NCBI GenBank assembly: GCA_964655775.1
Contig: CAZZNQ010000008.1
Coordinates: 4,851-68,850, forward strand
From: CAZZNQ01 sp964655775
Lineage (GTDB): Bacteria; Planctomycetota; Brocadiia; SM23-32
Reading direction: 5' to 3'
DNA: 64,000 nucleotides
In this document: one piece after another, positions 28,340 through 37,027 of the stretch
Layout of the letters: each line of letters starts with the position of its first letter
How positions within the stretch are numbered: the first letter of the stretch is position 1
Program-made: the position numbers and the translations under genes
The notes under the pieces: generated by a model
What the model was told of the DNA's origin: nothing
What the model saw: the letters and a program-made list of their open reading frames with translations, nothing else
Database searches by the model: none

Positions 28340-29423
28340 TCCTCAGCGATTAGGGCGAGTTGGTTGTCCAGCAACCGCAGCAGTGTGCGCCAGCGGAGGC
28401 GGTGACGGTCCTGCATGAACCGACCGATGAAGAACACGCTGGCCTGGGGTCTGCTGCCTGTCGACACCCCCGCCGCCCAGTGCCGCTCAGAGAGGCTGCT
28501 GCGGCACTCCAGGCCTATCAGCACCAGTAGCAGATACGCCAGCGCCAGCACCAACAGCAGGCGCTCGAGCCTCCGGGGATCGCTCAATGAGACGGCCCTG
28601 AGGCCCCAGCCGTGACGCAGCCCCTTCTGGTCGCGGAACATCTCCTCGATCTGCATCCGCAAGCCGTATATGGAGAAGATCTTACGCCAACCGTCCTCGA
28701 TATCCGTGCCCAGAAACCACGGCTCCTTCTGATGCGGCTTCCACCAGAAGACCACCCGCATCCGCACAGGCCGGCTCTTGCGATAAGCTCCGAAACCCAG
28801 GTCCCTGTGGGTGCTGGGACGAATCGGCAGATCGTCCAAGCGTCCCGAGTAGTCTTCGGAGCGAAAGCACACCTTCAGCGGAAGCCCCACCACCCAGCTC
28901 AGGCCCAACTGCCCCAGCGTCCGGAACAGCTCCGCCCGGGCGAACCCCCGGTCGGCCACGATCACCCCTGCACCCCTTTGGGCATCAGCGCCGCCAGCAA
29001 CTCGAAGAACCCCTTTTCGAAAGTGTTCTGACTCTTGTAGAACTGCCACTTGCGGTAGGCGGCGAACAGGACCGGCAGGCTCCTGCCGCCCAGAGGCACC
29101 GAGGCGGCCAGCACCTTATACGGGCCGATATCGGTCCAGTCCACCGTCACACAGAGCCGGCCGGCAGCCCTCCTGGCGGCCAGGCCGATCAGGGGCTTAC
29201 AGGCCAGGGGCGCCTCGACACGCTGGTTGGCCAGGAAACGGTAAACCCTTTTTATGGAATGCTTTACGAGCGCATCCGACGGAAGGCAGCGACCGATGCC
29301 GGCGATCGAGACGCGTCGGCAGCGCATCGCACCGAAGACGAGCTCACCGAGCGTTTTCGCCTGCGAGCGGCGAAGACCCGTGCACAGCCCCACGACCCAG
29401 CGTACAATGCTCAGATACTGCAT
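28327..29423 (-). pseudogene. IS4-family DDE transposase, frameshifted
   Basis: Translation starts at ATG 29423 after GGGAGGA. The first frame carries the N-terminal helical region and the first catalytic Asp (VTVDWTDIG) and terminates at about 28962. The -1 frame continues with the second Asp (VIVADRGFARAELF) and the IS4 signature Y-x2-R-x3-E-x6-K, seen here as YGLRMQIEEMFRDQK. The frames meet around 28966-28980 (CCCAAAGGGGTGCAGGGG on the minus strand). That run is not a standard X-XXY-YYZ slippery heptamer, so a simple mutation or sequencing error is more likely than programmed shifting. Joined, the protein would be about 360 residues. Confidence 0.8.
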
Positions 29424-29500
29424 GGGCTCCTCCCGGTTGATTTGTGGTAAAACCAACCTACTTACAAAGAGGAGCCCATTGCACGTACACCCCACACATC

Positions 29501-29517
29501 AAACTGGGGATGACTCA
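29501..29517 (-). repeat. IS right terminal inverted repeat
   Basis: AAACTGGGGATGACTCA on the plus strand; outward boundary of the element, followed by CCCC. Confidence 0.8.
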
Positions 29518-29554
29518 CCCCGAGTGTCCCCGACGGAACCAGTGCTGCCGTCCC

Positions 29555-29584
29555 TTGACGGCGACTGGGGCTCTAAAGTATTCT
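29555..29584 (+). promoter_or_regulatory. Promoter for the class II aldolase gene
   Basis: TTGACG (29555-29560), 18 bases, TATTCT (29579-29584), just outside the IS right end at 29517. Transcription would start near 29591, about 60 bases before ATG 29652. Confidence 0.45.
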
Positions 29585-29651
29585 TAGGATTCGCTTTTCC
29601 CAAGTTCACTCACGCGAGTTCCCCCCGACTGTATCGATTTGAGGAGGAAGT

Positions 29652-30962
29652 ATGTTAAGGACAAGCAGAGAGTTGCGAGCCGCTTTGGAAGCCACTTACC
29701 CGTTCGACGAAAACGGCGAGTTGCTCCCGTCCGAGCAGAGAATGACGTTCCTGGCCTCCAACGCCAACTTCGATCTGCCCATCCAGCTCCGCGGCTTCGC
29801 AATGGCCTCGGCCGTGGACGAGGGCTCCCCGCAGATCATCCAGATCAGCTACACCGCCGCCGATCAGACGGGCACCAACCCCAAGAAGCTGCCCCCGATC
29901 GAGGGCGTTGAGCGCAATACAAGAACACGCCCGGCGGCGGTCGGCGCGCAGCGGGCGGGCGTCATGTTGGAGTGGTACGCGGAAGACTACCAGTCCGACC
30001 TGCTCTGGATGAGCCTGGACCACTTCACATCGCCGAAGTTCGATCTGAAGACGTACGCGGATTCGCACGGCGACGGGGGGATGTACGAGCCCATAGCCCG
30101 GGCGCTGCTCGAGGAAGCGGTGGACGTGCTTGGCCTGAGCATCAGCAAGGAGGAGATGGTCGCGTACGTCAACTACCTGACCAGCGACGCGTTCGGCGAC
30201 TACGCGCGCGACTTCTACGGCGCGACGGCTCTGAGCGGCGCCGCTTGGGCGATGATTGACACCGGCGAGACGCCGGCGGCGGTCAACCTAGCCAGCACCA
30301 AGTGGCTCATCTCCAACGTCCGGCAGGCGCTGGACATGGAAGACGTGATCATCGAGGCCGAGTTTAGCGCGACGGGCAGCAGTGGGGAAGAGGAAGACTA
30401 CCCCTACTGGCCGGGGCAGCATGCCCCCGCTGGCGCCGCAACGATGAGTGACGAAGAGGCCGAAGCCTTCATGGAGCGCATCTGCACTTTTGTGAAGTAC
30501 ACTGACGCGGATGCCATCGCCTACGAGGTAGGCAGCAAGCACGCGGCGAAGGCGGGCGAGGCGTTCCCCATAGACTTCGGTAAGCTCAAGGCCGTCCAGC
30601 CGGCGCTGAAGAAGCTCATGGGCCGCAGGATTCCCTACGCCGGCCACGGCGGAACGGGGTTCAAGTGGGAAGACAACCTGATTGGTCCCGTTTTCAAGCG
30701 CAACATAAACACCCAGCATCTCTATGAGGGGACGATGTCGCAGGTGAAGTGGATCGACGAATACCGCGAGGGCATCGAAAACCGCGAGAAGAACGCCATC
30801 GGGCGTGGCCGCAAGATCGCAGAGGTAAACGCGGCAGCCTTCAGCTCTATCGAGCTCCTGAAGACCTGTCGGGCCTGGCAGCGCGGTCCCGAAATCCGCG
30901 AGGTGCTTGCCGGCGTCTCAGAGAAGGAGGTCGTCTTCCGCGACAGCGCGGCGAAGGAATAG
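29652..30962 (+). CDS. Class II (zinc) fructose-bisphosphate aldolase-like enzyme
   Basis: 436 residues; ATG 29652 follows GAGGAGGAAGT. Class II aldolases cleave ketose bisphosphates using zinc held by histidines. Matching blocks are the first Zn-His in WMSLDHFTSP, the acidic loop VIIEAEFSATGSSGEEEDY (compare the ELG-TGGEED loop of classical enzymes), YEVGSKH with the second His, and PYAGHGGTGF with the third. The protein is longer than standard FbaA (about 360) and several loops differ, so the true substrate may not be fructose 1,6-bisphosphate. A terminator follows at 31008-31038, so it is likely monocistronic. Confidence 0.7.
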   Translation: MLRTSRELRAALEATYPFDENGELLPSEQRMTFLASNANFDLPIQLRGFAMASAVDEGSPQIIQISYTAADQTGTNPKKLPPIEGVERNTRTRPAAVGAQRAGVMLEWYAEDYQSDLLWMSLDHFTSPKFDLKTYADSHGDGGMYEPIARALLEEAVDVLGLSISKEEMVAYVNYLTSDAFGDYARDFYGATALSGAAWAMIDTGETPAAVNLASTKWLISNVRQALDMEDVIIEAEFSATGSSGEEEDYPYWPGQHAPAGAATMSDEEAEAFMERICTFVKYTDADAIAYEVGSKHAAKAGEAFPIDFGKLKAVQPALKKLMGRRIPYAGHGGTGFKWEDNLIGPVFKRNINTQHLYEGTMSQVKWIDEYREGIENREKNAIGRGRKIAEVNAAAFSSIELLKTCRAWQRGPEIREVLAGVSEKEVVFRDSAAKE

Positions 30963-31007
30963 GCCGCCTCTCGACGAGAAGCGAGATCAGGGTGCGCAAG
31001 AGCAGGG

Positions 31008-31038
31008 AAGGGCGTCGGAACCGGCGCCCTTTCTTATT
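31008..31038 (+). terminator. Rho-independent terminator after the aldolase gene
   Basis: AAGGGCG (31008-31014) pairs with CGCCCTT, followed by TCTTATT. It lies 46 bp after the aldolase stop and between convergent genes. Confidence 0.65.
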
Positions 31039-31078
31039 GGCGCTTTGCAGGGCCAGGAACCGGTCGCCCGACGGGCTG

Positions 31079-32755
31079 TTAGAACTCCATTCGGGAGAAG
31101 GCTCTGATTCCCGCCCACATGGGCAACAGGCATGCGCCCAGTGAGAGCAAGACGGTGAACGTCAGCGCCACCGGAATCCAGCGGATGAAGGCTTCTGTCG
31201 TCCACGCGTCGACCATGTAGAGGTGCATTGGCACAACGACGGGCACCAATGCGAAGATGATGAAGCATATGCTGCAGACCAGGTTCAGTGTGCCCCCGAA
31301 ACTGCTGACGATCTTGGAGGGGTTGTCCGTGCCACGGCGCGGATAGACCGCACCGAGGCCCACTGCCATCCCGTTAAGGCCCGCGCACACGCAAGCCACG
31401 ACGACGACGTGCACGAGGATAGTCCACAATGGCAACCCGATCACTATGTCGCTAAGCGTGATCAGGGAGGCACTCGCGGCGAACGTGCCGCCCGAGGAAA
31501 AGATGAATTTGCCCCACAGTATCGTCGACCTGGGCATGGGTAGGAGCCCCGTTATCCAGATGCGTCGGCCTTCCAGGCTCAGTTGGGGGAAGACGAAACG
31601 CGTGGTAAGGGTGGCGAGCGTCAGGCACGTTGCCCCCAGGTTAAGGGTGGAGATCAGGCTGTGCCAGTAGACTTCGAGCTGTTCGATGCCGAACCGTGGC
31701 AGGTTCAGGACATAGAGGCCCAGCAGCCCGAAGAAGAGCAAGAACTGGGACCACTGGGGAGGGTCCCGGAAGAAGGTCTTCAGGTCTTTGACCACCAGCT
31801 CCTGCAGGCGCCCCGGCAAGAAGCCGCTCAGACTGCGGCAAAGGCGGTCGAACCATCCTGACGCCTGGTATTCCCTCCGGAACGACGACCCCTGAACTCG
31901 GCCCCAACTGCGGCGGTACAGCCGGCCTGCTCCCCAGTGCGACACGATCCCCAGGAAGAGCGTGTTCGACAACAGAAGCAGCAGATAGAAGCCGGCCTGC
32001 CCGGCGTCGCCCCTCCCGGCGGTCAGCATCCCTTGAGCAACCCAGCGGCTCGGAAGGGCCCAATGCTGGCAGATGGCTATGCGGTCCATAATCTGCTTGA
32101 TGGCACCCTCGGTGAAAACGTCATCAGGCGTGCGTCGCCAGATCGGGATCGTCCAGACGGCCAGCAGAACGATCGTGGTCGACGCGAGCGCGATCAGTAG
32201 CGGCTTCTTGCGTCGCGGCAGCAGCGACGCCGTCAGAAGAGCGACCACGGCTCCCGCCTCGGTGAGCAGGATCAGAAAAAGCGCCGCCTGGACGACCGCG
32301 AAAAGGTAGAACGCTATGTGGGTAGAGAATACGAGTCCATATGCAAGGATCATCGGCACCACCAGCGTGACCATGCCCCACCCGCTGAATACCAGAGAGT
32401 CCGAGCCTCTGTACGTGAAAACGGTGGCGGAAGGCGCCGGCAACACGGACAGGAACTCCGTCTCCTCGCTTCCGTAGAGCGAGGCGTAGGCTATGATCGA
32501 GTTGCTGATGGTCATCATCACCATCAGCGACAGGAAGAAAAACGCGAAAAGGTAGTCCAGCAGCATGCCGCTGATCTCGCGGTAGCCGCGGATGAAGATG
32601 AACGCGTCAAGGAACATTCCGAACATGAGGGCCCAGAACAGGAGCAGCAGTCCGAACACGACAAGCATGCGCAACTTCGAATCGCGCACGAATTCTGCCA
32701 CGGCGTGGCGCACACTCAGGGCCCGTATAGCTGCAAGATGCATTAGCTGGGCCAT
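31079..32755 (-). CDS. ABC exporter permease, ABC-2-like
   Basis: 558 residues from ATG 32755, eight bases after the stop of the partner ATPase; the longer frame to 32851 overlaps that gene. Around twelve hydrophobic segments are spread over two halves separated by a cytosolic stretch, with a conserved YGSEETEFLSVLPAP loop after the second pair of helices that is typical of large putative ABC exporters. It would be the membrane half of the exporter with the ATPase at 32763-33500. The transported molecule is not indicated; co-transcription with a heptosyltransferase-like gene hints at envelope material. Confidence 0.75.
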   Translation of the reverse strand: MAQLMHLAAIRALSVRHAVAEFVRDSKLRMLVVFGLLLLFWALMFGMFLDAFIFIRGYREISGMLLDYLFAFFFLSLMVMMTISNSIIAYASLYGSEETEFLSVLPAPSATVFTYRGSDSLVFSGWGMVTLVVPMILAYGLVFSTHIAFYLFAVVQAALFLILLTEAGAVVALLTASLLPRRKKPLLIALASTTIVLLAVWTIPIWRRTPDDVFTEGAIKQIMDRIAICQHWALPSRWVAQGMLTAGRGDAGQAGFYLLLLLSNTLFLGIVSHWGAGRLYRRSWGRVQGSSFRREYQASGWFDRLCRSLSGFLPGRLQELVVKDLKTFFRDPPQWSQFLLFFGLLGLYVLNLPRFGIEQLEVYWHSLISTLNLGATCLTLATLTTRFVFPQLSLEGRRIWITGLLPMPRSTILWGKFIFSSGGTFAASASLITLSDIVIGLPLWTILVHVVVVACVCAGLNGMAVGLGAVYPRRGTDNPSKIVSSFGGTLNLVCSICFIIFALVPVVVPMHLYMVDAWTTEAFIRWIPVALTFTVLLSLGACLLPMWAGIRAFSRMEF

Positions 32756-32762
32756 GCCGTTT

Positions 32763-33500
32763 CTACCTTTCCGTCGGGACCGTTTCCTCGGTGAGACGCA
32801 GGAATGCGTCCTCCAGCCTTCGGTCAGTCTGAGCGGTGGCATATATGTCATCCAGGCTGCCGAGTGCGATGATATTCCCCTCGCGGATGATGCCGACTCG
32901 ATCAGCCGTCTCCTCGGCTACCCCGAGCGTATGTGTTGACATCAGGATCGCGGCGCCGGCGTTCGCACGTTCCCTGAGCACCGTCTTCAGCGTATTGGCC
33001 CCCTTCGGGTCGAGGCCCACCATCGGTTCGTCTATCACAATGGCAAGCGGGTTGTGCAGTAGTGCAGAGATTATCACCACTCGCTGCTTCATACCGTGCG
33101 AGTATGTCTCGCCGAGCTCGTCCAGGAAATGGCTTGCGTCGAAGCGTTCGGCCAGTTGTTCGATGCCGTGGCTTACTGCGCGTGGCTCCATGCCGTACAT
33201 GGCCCCGACGAAGCGCAGGAACTCCCGGCCTGTTAGCTTTTCGTAGATGAACGGCTGATCAGGCACATAGCTGAGCAGAAATTTCGCGGCGACGTGTTCG
33301 GTCTGCATGTCGTGCCCCCCAACGGTCACGCGCCCGGAAGTGGGGCGCAGAAGGCCCGTCACCATCTTGATGGTTGTCGTCTTCCCGGCTCCGTTCGGAC
33401 CCAGGAACACGAAGAATTCGCCGGCCGGGATCTCCAGGTCGAGGGAGTTGACGGCCACCAGATCACCGAAGCATTTCGTCAGGCTCTCTATCTTTATCAT
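32763..33500 (-). CDS. ABC exporter ATPase
   Basis: 245 residues. The domain is complete: Walker A GPNGAGKTT, signature YSHGMKQRVVI in place of LSGGQ (a variant common in ABC-2 exporters), Walker B LAIVIDEPMVGLDPKG and the switch His in MSTHTLG. Its start overlaps the end of the glycosyltransferase gene by 38 bp and its stop is eight bases before the permease start, so all three are translated from one message. Confidence 0.85.
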   Translation of the reverse strand: MIKIESLTKCFGDLVAVNSLDLEIPAGEFFVFLGPNGAGKTTTIKMVTGLLRPTSGRVTVGGHDMQTEHVAAKFLLSYVPDQPFIYEKLTGREFLRFVGAMYGMEPRAVSHGIEQLAERFDASHFLDELGETYSHGMKQRVVIISALLHNPLAIVIDEPMVGLDPKGANTLKTVLRERANAGAAILMSTHTLGVAEETADRVGIIREGNIIALGSLDDIYATAQTDRRLEDAFLRLTEETVPTER

Positions 33501-34581
33501 CCTCGGAGATTCCTCGGGATGGCTGGAGTCTCAAGGCATCGCGACAGGCGTCAAACACGATCTGAGGCGTAATGTCTTCCATGCAGCGATGGTCTCGTGG
33601 GCAGCTCTTCTTCTGACAGGGCCCGCAGTCCACGTCAACGCGCACCACGTGGTCGTTTGGTCTCGTGCTGGTCGAGTAGTCGGGGTGCGTGGGCCCCATG
33701 ATGCACACTGTCGGCACGCCAAGCGCGACCCCGTAATGCCGAGGCCCCGAATCCGTAGTCACAAGCAGTCTGCTGCGGACAACGACACACTTGAGAAGGT
33801 GAAGATCTATGTTGCCGCCGGCCAGGTCGACGACGTGGCATCCCGCCGCGGCCGCAATAGCGTCGTGCAGGGGAAGTGTCGACGGCCCCCCTACGAGGCC
33901 GATCTGTGCGCCGTACTCGGCGGCGAGCAGATCGGCAAGTCTGGCAAAGCGGTCCGCAGGCCAGTGTTTCGATGGTCCATAGCCGGCGCCGGCGTGCATC
34001 AGGAACATTGGCCGGTCCGGTTCTATGCCTTCGTCTTCCATTGCCTGGAGGGCGCGGGCCATGTCCTCATCGGTAAAGAACAGCTCGGTATCATTCCCGA
34101 CATCAGGTATGCCCACGGCACGCGCCAGTCCCAGGTAATAATCGGCCATGTAGGTCGGCCGAAAGGCCCCGTCCAGCTGTGGCCGCGGGACCGCATCCGT
34201 GAGGAGGGGCGAACGCAGGTCGCGCGCATAGCCGACGCGGACACGAACACGCCCCATCCAGAACATCAGCGCCGAGCTGAATGAGTTGGGCAGCACGAGC
34301 CCTAGATCGAAGCGCCGATGCGCCAGGGCCCTGCCAGCCCCAAGAAATGCGAGCGCTGTAGACATCGCATCCGGCCTGTAGACGAGGATGTCGTCGAACC
34401 ACGGCGTTCGCTTCAGCACCGGTAGCACACGCTCTCTTATCACGAGTGCAATGTGTGCGCCAGGAAACCGCCGCCTGAGCGCCCTCAGCAGGGGAGTGGC
34501 CATTACCACGTCGCCTACCCAGTTGGGCATGCGCACGCAGATGCGCTCGACCGCGACTTCCCACAGTGAAGGATTTCCCAT
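33463..34581 (-). CDS. Family 9 glycosyltransferase (lipopolysaccharide heptosyltransferase-like)
   Basis: 372 residues. ATG 34581 was chosen as the nearest in-frame start to the first Rossmann strand (ICVRMPNWVGDVVMATPLLRAL); the frame is open to 34650. Family 9 features include PNWVGD near the N-terminus, LMHAGAGYGPSKHWP and IGLVGGPS in the donor domain, and the acceptor-side TTDSGPRHYGVALGVPTV followed by GPTHP. These match WaaF/RfaF ADP-heptose transferases of the LPS inner core. A CGPC...CPRDHRCM cluster at about 320-335 is typical of WaaF. First gene of an operon with an ABC exporter. Confidence 0.85.
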   Translation of the reverse strand: MGNPSLWEVAVERICVRMPNWVGDVVMATPLLRALRRRFPGAHIALVIRERVLPVLKRTPWFDDILVYRPDAMSTALAFLGAGRALAHRRFDLGLVLPNSFSSALMFWMGRVRVRVGYARDLRSPLLTDAVPRPQLDGAFRPTYMADYYLGLARAVGIPDVGNDTELFFTDEDMARALQAMEDEGIEPDRPMFLMHAGAGYGPSKHWPADRFARLADLLAAEYGAQIGLVGGPSTLPLHDAIAAAAGCHVVDLAGGNIDLHLLKCVVVRSRLLVTTDSGPRHYGVALGVPTVCIMGPTHPDYSTSTRPNDHVVRVDVDCGPCQKKSCPRDHRCMEDITPQIVFDACRDALRLQPSRGISEDDKDREPDEMLR

Positions 34582-34731
34582 TTGTGGCGTCTTCTTGTAG
34601 GTCCGAGACTGGCTCAAGTTCTTGCCCTGAATCGGAATATAGCCTATCATAGCCGGCCCTCAGGCCGCCACTCAGCCGGGCTCTTTCCCGGGATGGCGAA
34701 TGCTATTGACATGTATAGAAAGCGTAAACAT

Positions 34732-35520
34732 ATGAGACTGGCAGTCAACGGCGCTGCGGGCGCAATGGGAAGGCGAATCATCGCGTTAGCATCGGAGGCG
34801 TCGGATATTTGGATCGTGGCTGCGGCGGACCGAAAGGATCACCCCGATCTTGGCAAGGATGTCGGAACGTTGTCCGGGATCGGGGCGCTCGACGTTGCGC
34901 TGTCGTCTGATCTTTCGGGAGAGTCGGATGTTGTTGTCGACTTCAGTGCTCCGGCTGCAACCGTTAAAACCGCAAGGATTTGTGCCGACTTGGGAGCGGG
35001 ATTGGTCGTTGGCACGACCGGTCTGTCCGAAGAGGATGTCCGCTATCTGGGGAAGGATGTGGCAGATAGCATCCCTGTCCTGTTGGCCCCCAACATGTCG
35101 CTGGGTGTGAACATCGTGCTCGACATTGCCTGCCGCATGGCGCGCGCATTGCCCGCGTCGTATGACATTGAGATCGTGGAGATGCATCACAGGCGCAAGA
35201 AGGACGCCCCAAGTGGGACGGCGAGGGAGATCGCCCGTCGCCTGCGAGGGGTCCTGAGTCGCGACGAATCCAGCGTGTGCTACGGTCGAGAAGGCATGGT
35301 TGGCGCCAGGCCCGAGGGGGAGATCGGGGTGCACGCGGTGCGAGGCGGCGACGTCGTCGGCGAGCACACTGTCATTTTCGCGGGGGACGGCGAACGGATT
35401 GAGGTGACACACAGTGCGGGAAGCCGAGACGTTTTTGCGCATGGGGCAATCCAGGCCGCGCGGTTCATCTATGGCAAGCCGGCGGGGCTGTACACGATGT
35501 CGGATGTGCTCGAGTCTTGA
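34732..35520 (+). CDS. dapB: 4-hydroxy-tetrahydrodipicolinate reductase
   Basis: 262 residues from ATG 34732; in-frame ATGs at 34693 and 34711 add residues without family match. The second step of the diaminopimelate/lysine pathway. Family marks: dinucleotide-binding GAAGAMG (residues 7-13), DFSAPAAT, GTTGLSEEDV, PNMSLGVN and the catalytic MHHRRKKDAPSGTA. It is transcribed divergently from the glycosyltransferase operon and is not linked to the DapA-like gene at 61425. Confidence 0.92.
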   Translation: MRLAVNGAAGAMGRRIIALASEASDIWIVAAADRKDHPDLGKDVGTLSGIGALDVALSSDLSGESDVVVDFSAPAATVKTARICADLGAGLVVGTTGLSEEDVRYLGKDVADSIPVLLAPNMSLGVNIVLDIACRMARALPASYDIEIVEMHHRRKKDAPSGTAREIARRLRGVLSRDESSVCYGREGMVGARPEGEIGVHAVRGGDVVGEHTVIFAGDGERIEVTHSAGSRDVFAHGAIQAARFIYGKPAGLYTMSDVLES

Positions 35521-36318
35521 TCCCACAGCTTGTAAAACGGCACATCTGGGCGGGCCGCGATGCTAACGGTTCGTCTTTATGAGTTGGCAACTCATAAATG
35601 GCAGGCGGTGTGCAGGCTCCGACACGATGTGTTTCTTTGTGAGCTCGAGCAGGGGCTACCGAATGAACCGGTGGCAGCGTCCCATCAACAAGGGCCTCTT
35701 GGCACCGGTTTTAGACTCGGTGGATTCCGCGCCAGAAGGCCGCCTTCCGCGCTGGAGTTCTCCTGGTTCATCAGGCCAAACGATCCAAACGCACGGCAGC
35801 CCTTGTGCGGGGACGCGTCTGGCCGTCCCGGTCACGCTCAGGACCAAGCGAAAGCCACTAGGGCCGCTGCGAGATCACACTACGACTATTCTGGCCGGTA
35901 AGGCCGACTTCCGCACACGCAAGAGGCGAAATACAAAGGAGCATCTCGAAACCGGATAGCTCAGAGCGACCAAGTGAACGGGCAAGCGGCTGCACAACTT
36001 TCTCCAGAACTGCGCACGGACAACCGTTCCGGAAGAGAGAAAGTCCGGCAGACATAACGCATACGGCCACGGGCTTTACCTTTAGGGTATCACGCAGCCA
36101 TGCAGCATCCATAGGGACCGCAAAGCACCAGCGCCTACAGGCGCAGGACAGCGCATGCGCCCAGAGAAAGCCCAACGCGTCCGTCGCTGAGTCGAAGTGC
36201 GATGGAGTCACGCTTTGAGGCCGATTGGCGCATGGGCGGCCTATGCGACCCACCAGGTGCACGCTGGGCGCACATAATATATGTTATCGGACGTGCAACG
36301 GATGGGAGTTGTGGTCAC

Positions 36319-36364
36319 GCGGAAATGGTTTTTCCAATATTGCGGAAATGGTTTTGCCAATGTC
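36319..36364. repeat. Tandem 23-base repeat (two units)
   Basis: Two adjacent units beginning GCGGAAATGGTTTTxCCAAT, at 36319-36341 and 36342-36364, differ at a few bases. Each unit also contains a GGAAA...TTTCC-like inverted repeat. Confidence 0.6.
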
Positions 36365-36394
36365 CGTAGGATCGGGGTTTTTCGGGCATAAAAT

Positions 36395-36599
36395 CCCCGT
36401 CGGCTATCAGCTGGGTTTTCTCGCTGGCCGTCGGGGTATACTACATCTTGTAGGGTGCGGCTTCGGGCAGATTGCCGGCTCTTTGGCCGGCCTGCAGCAT
36501 GCTTTCAGTCCCCGTTAAGCGGCCTTTCAGGCCGGAATTCCCTGGCGGCGTTCGCCGCCAGCCGTAGCGCACCAGCTTTGCCTCGACTCGGGCAAGGCT
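36395..36599 (+). ncRNA. Cluster of six hairpins, structured RNA candidate
   Basis: In 205 bases the following stems occur one after another: CCCCGTCGGC/GCCGTCGGGG (36395-36404 with 36427-36436, one mismatch); CTACA/TGTAG (36441-36445 with 36449-36453); GCCGGC/GCCGGC (36474-36479 with 36486-36491); GGCCT/AGGCC (36521-36525 with 36529-36533); CTGGCGGC/GCCGCCAG with a four-base GTTC loop (36542-36549 with 36554-36561); AGCTTTGCC/GGCAAGGCT (36574-36582 with 36591-36599, one G-T pair). The stretch holds no gene. It does not match tmRNA, RNase P, 6S or SRP RNA by eye. The strand is assigned only by the direction of the downstream operon. Confidence 0.35.
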
Positions 36600-36790
36600 C
36601 CTGGCGCGGCCACGATTCCATGCGTCGCCGGATTGTGCCCGCTCGGGCCCCTTGTGCTGCGCGTTCAATGTCATAGGTGTATCCGTGCCTCATCCGTTCC
36701 TCTGATGATGTCGGATTTGCTCAGCACGGCGTGTGGACGCATGTGAGACTGGCTTGCTTCTGGGGATCGGACGGTTCGGATGGGCTTTCT

Positions 36791-36822
36791 GGAGTGCGGG
36801 TCTTTGTTTGGCCACGCACTCC
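36791..36822. repeat. 8-bp perfect stem
   Basis: GGAGTGCG (36791-36798) and CGCACTCC (36815-36822) with a 16-base T/G-rich loop. No T-run follows. Confidence 0.5.
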
Positions 36823-36998
36823 CCTGTTGAAAGTCGTGGCGGCTTCCGCCGGCAGGTGGTGCGACGCAGGTGCGGCTAAGGGTGTTGGCCGATACCATCG
36901 GATACCCCGTGAGGACGCCGGTGGTCAGCAGGTGAAAGAAATCGTGCACAGTTGGCCGCCGCGATTTGGTCGCGAAAGGCAGGTTCGTCTGCTCACAT

Positions 36999-37027
36999 TT
37001 GACTTTTCCAACAAGGAGGTTTAGCTT
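36999..37027 (+). promoter_or_regulatory. Promoter and leader of the nikKMLQO operon
   Basis: TTGACT (36999-37004), 17 bases, TAGCTT (37022-37027). The leader of about 165 bases that would follow contains GCACCG/CGGTGC and TGCCGG/CCGGCA stems just upstream of nikK. A short frame with a Shine-Dalgarno (AAGGAGG) encodes MRATNEEEVLHR at 37033-37071 and could be a leader peptide. Confidence 0.35.

Larger units (their letters stand above)
28323..29517. mobile_element. IS4-type insertion sequence, about 1.2 kb
   Basis: The ends carry inverted repeats of 17 bp with one mismatch: TGAGTCATCGCCAGTTT at 28323-28339 and the complement of TGAGTCATCCCCAGTTT at 29501-29517. Both flanks read CCCC (28319-28322 and 29518-29521), which may be a 4-bp target duplication. 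One transposase gene on the minus strand fills the element; its stop codon lies inside the left repeat. The transposase is frameshifted, so the copy is probably not self-mobile. Confidence 0.85.

Noticed and set aside
34706..34735. TTGACA promoter directly before dapB
   Set aside because: A -10 box at proper distance would overlap the dapB start codon, so translation could not begin there.
35858..36262. 134-codon minus-strand frame in the gene-poor region
   Set aside because: Cys/Trp-rich random-looking composition and no ribosome site.
36319..36364. CRISPR array
   Set aside because: Only two adjacent units without spacers.
36840..37000. Cobalamin riboswitch before the nik operon
   Set aside because: The GCCACTG box and the AGCCAGGAGACC-type element are missing; the nik genes would not need it.
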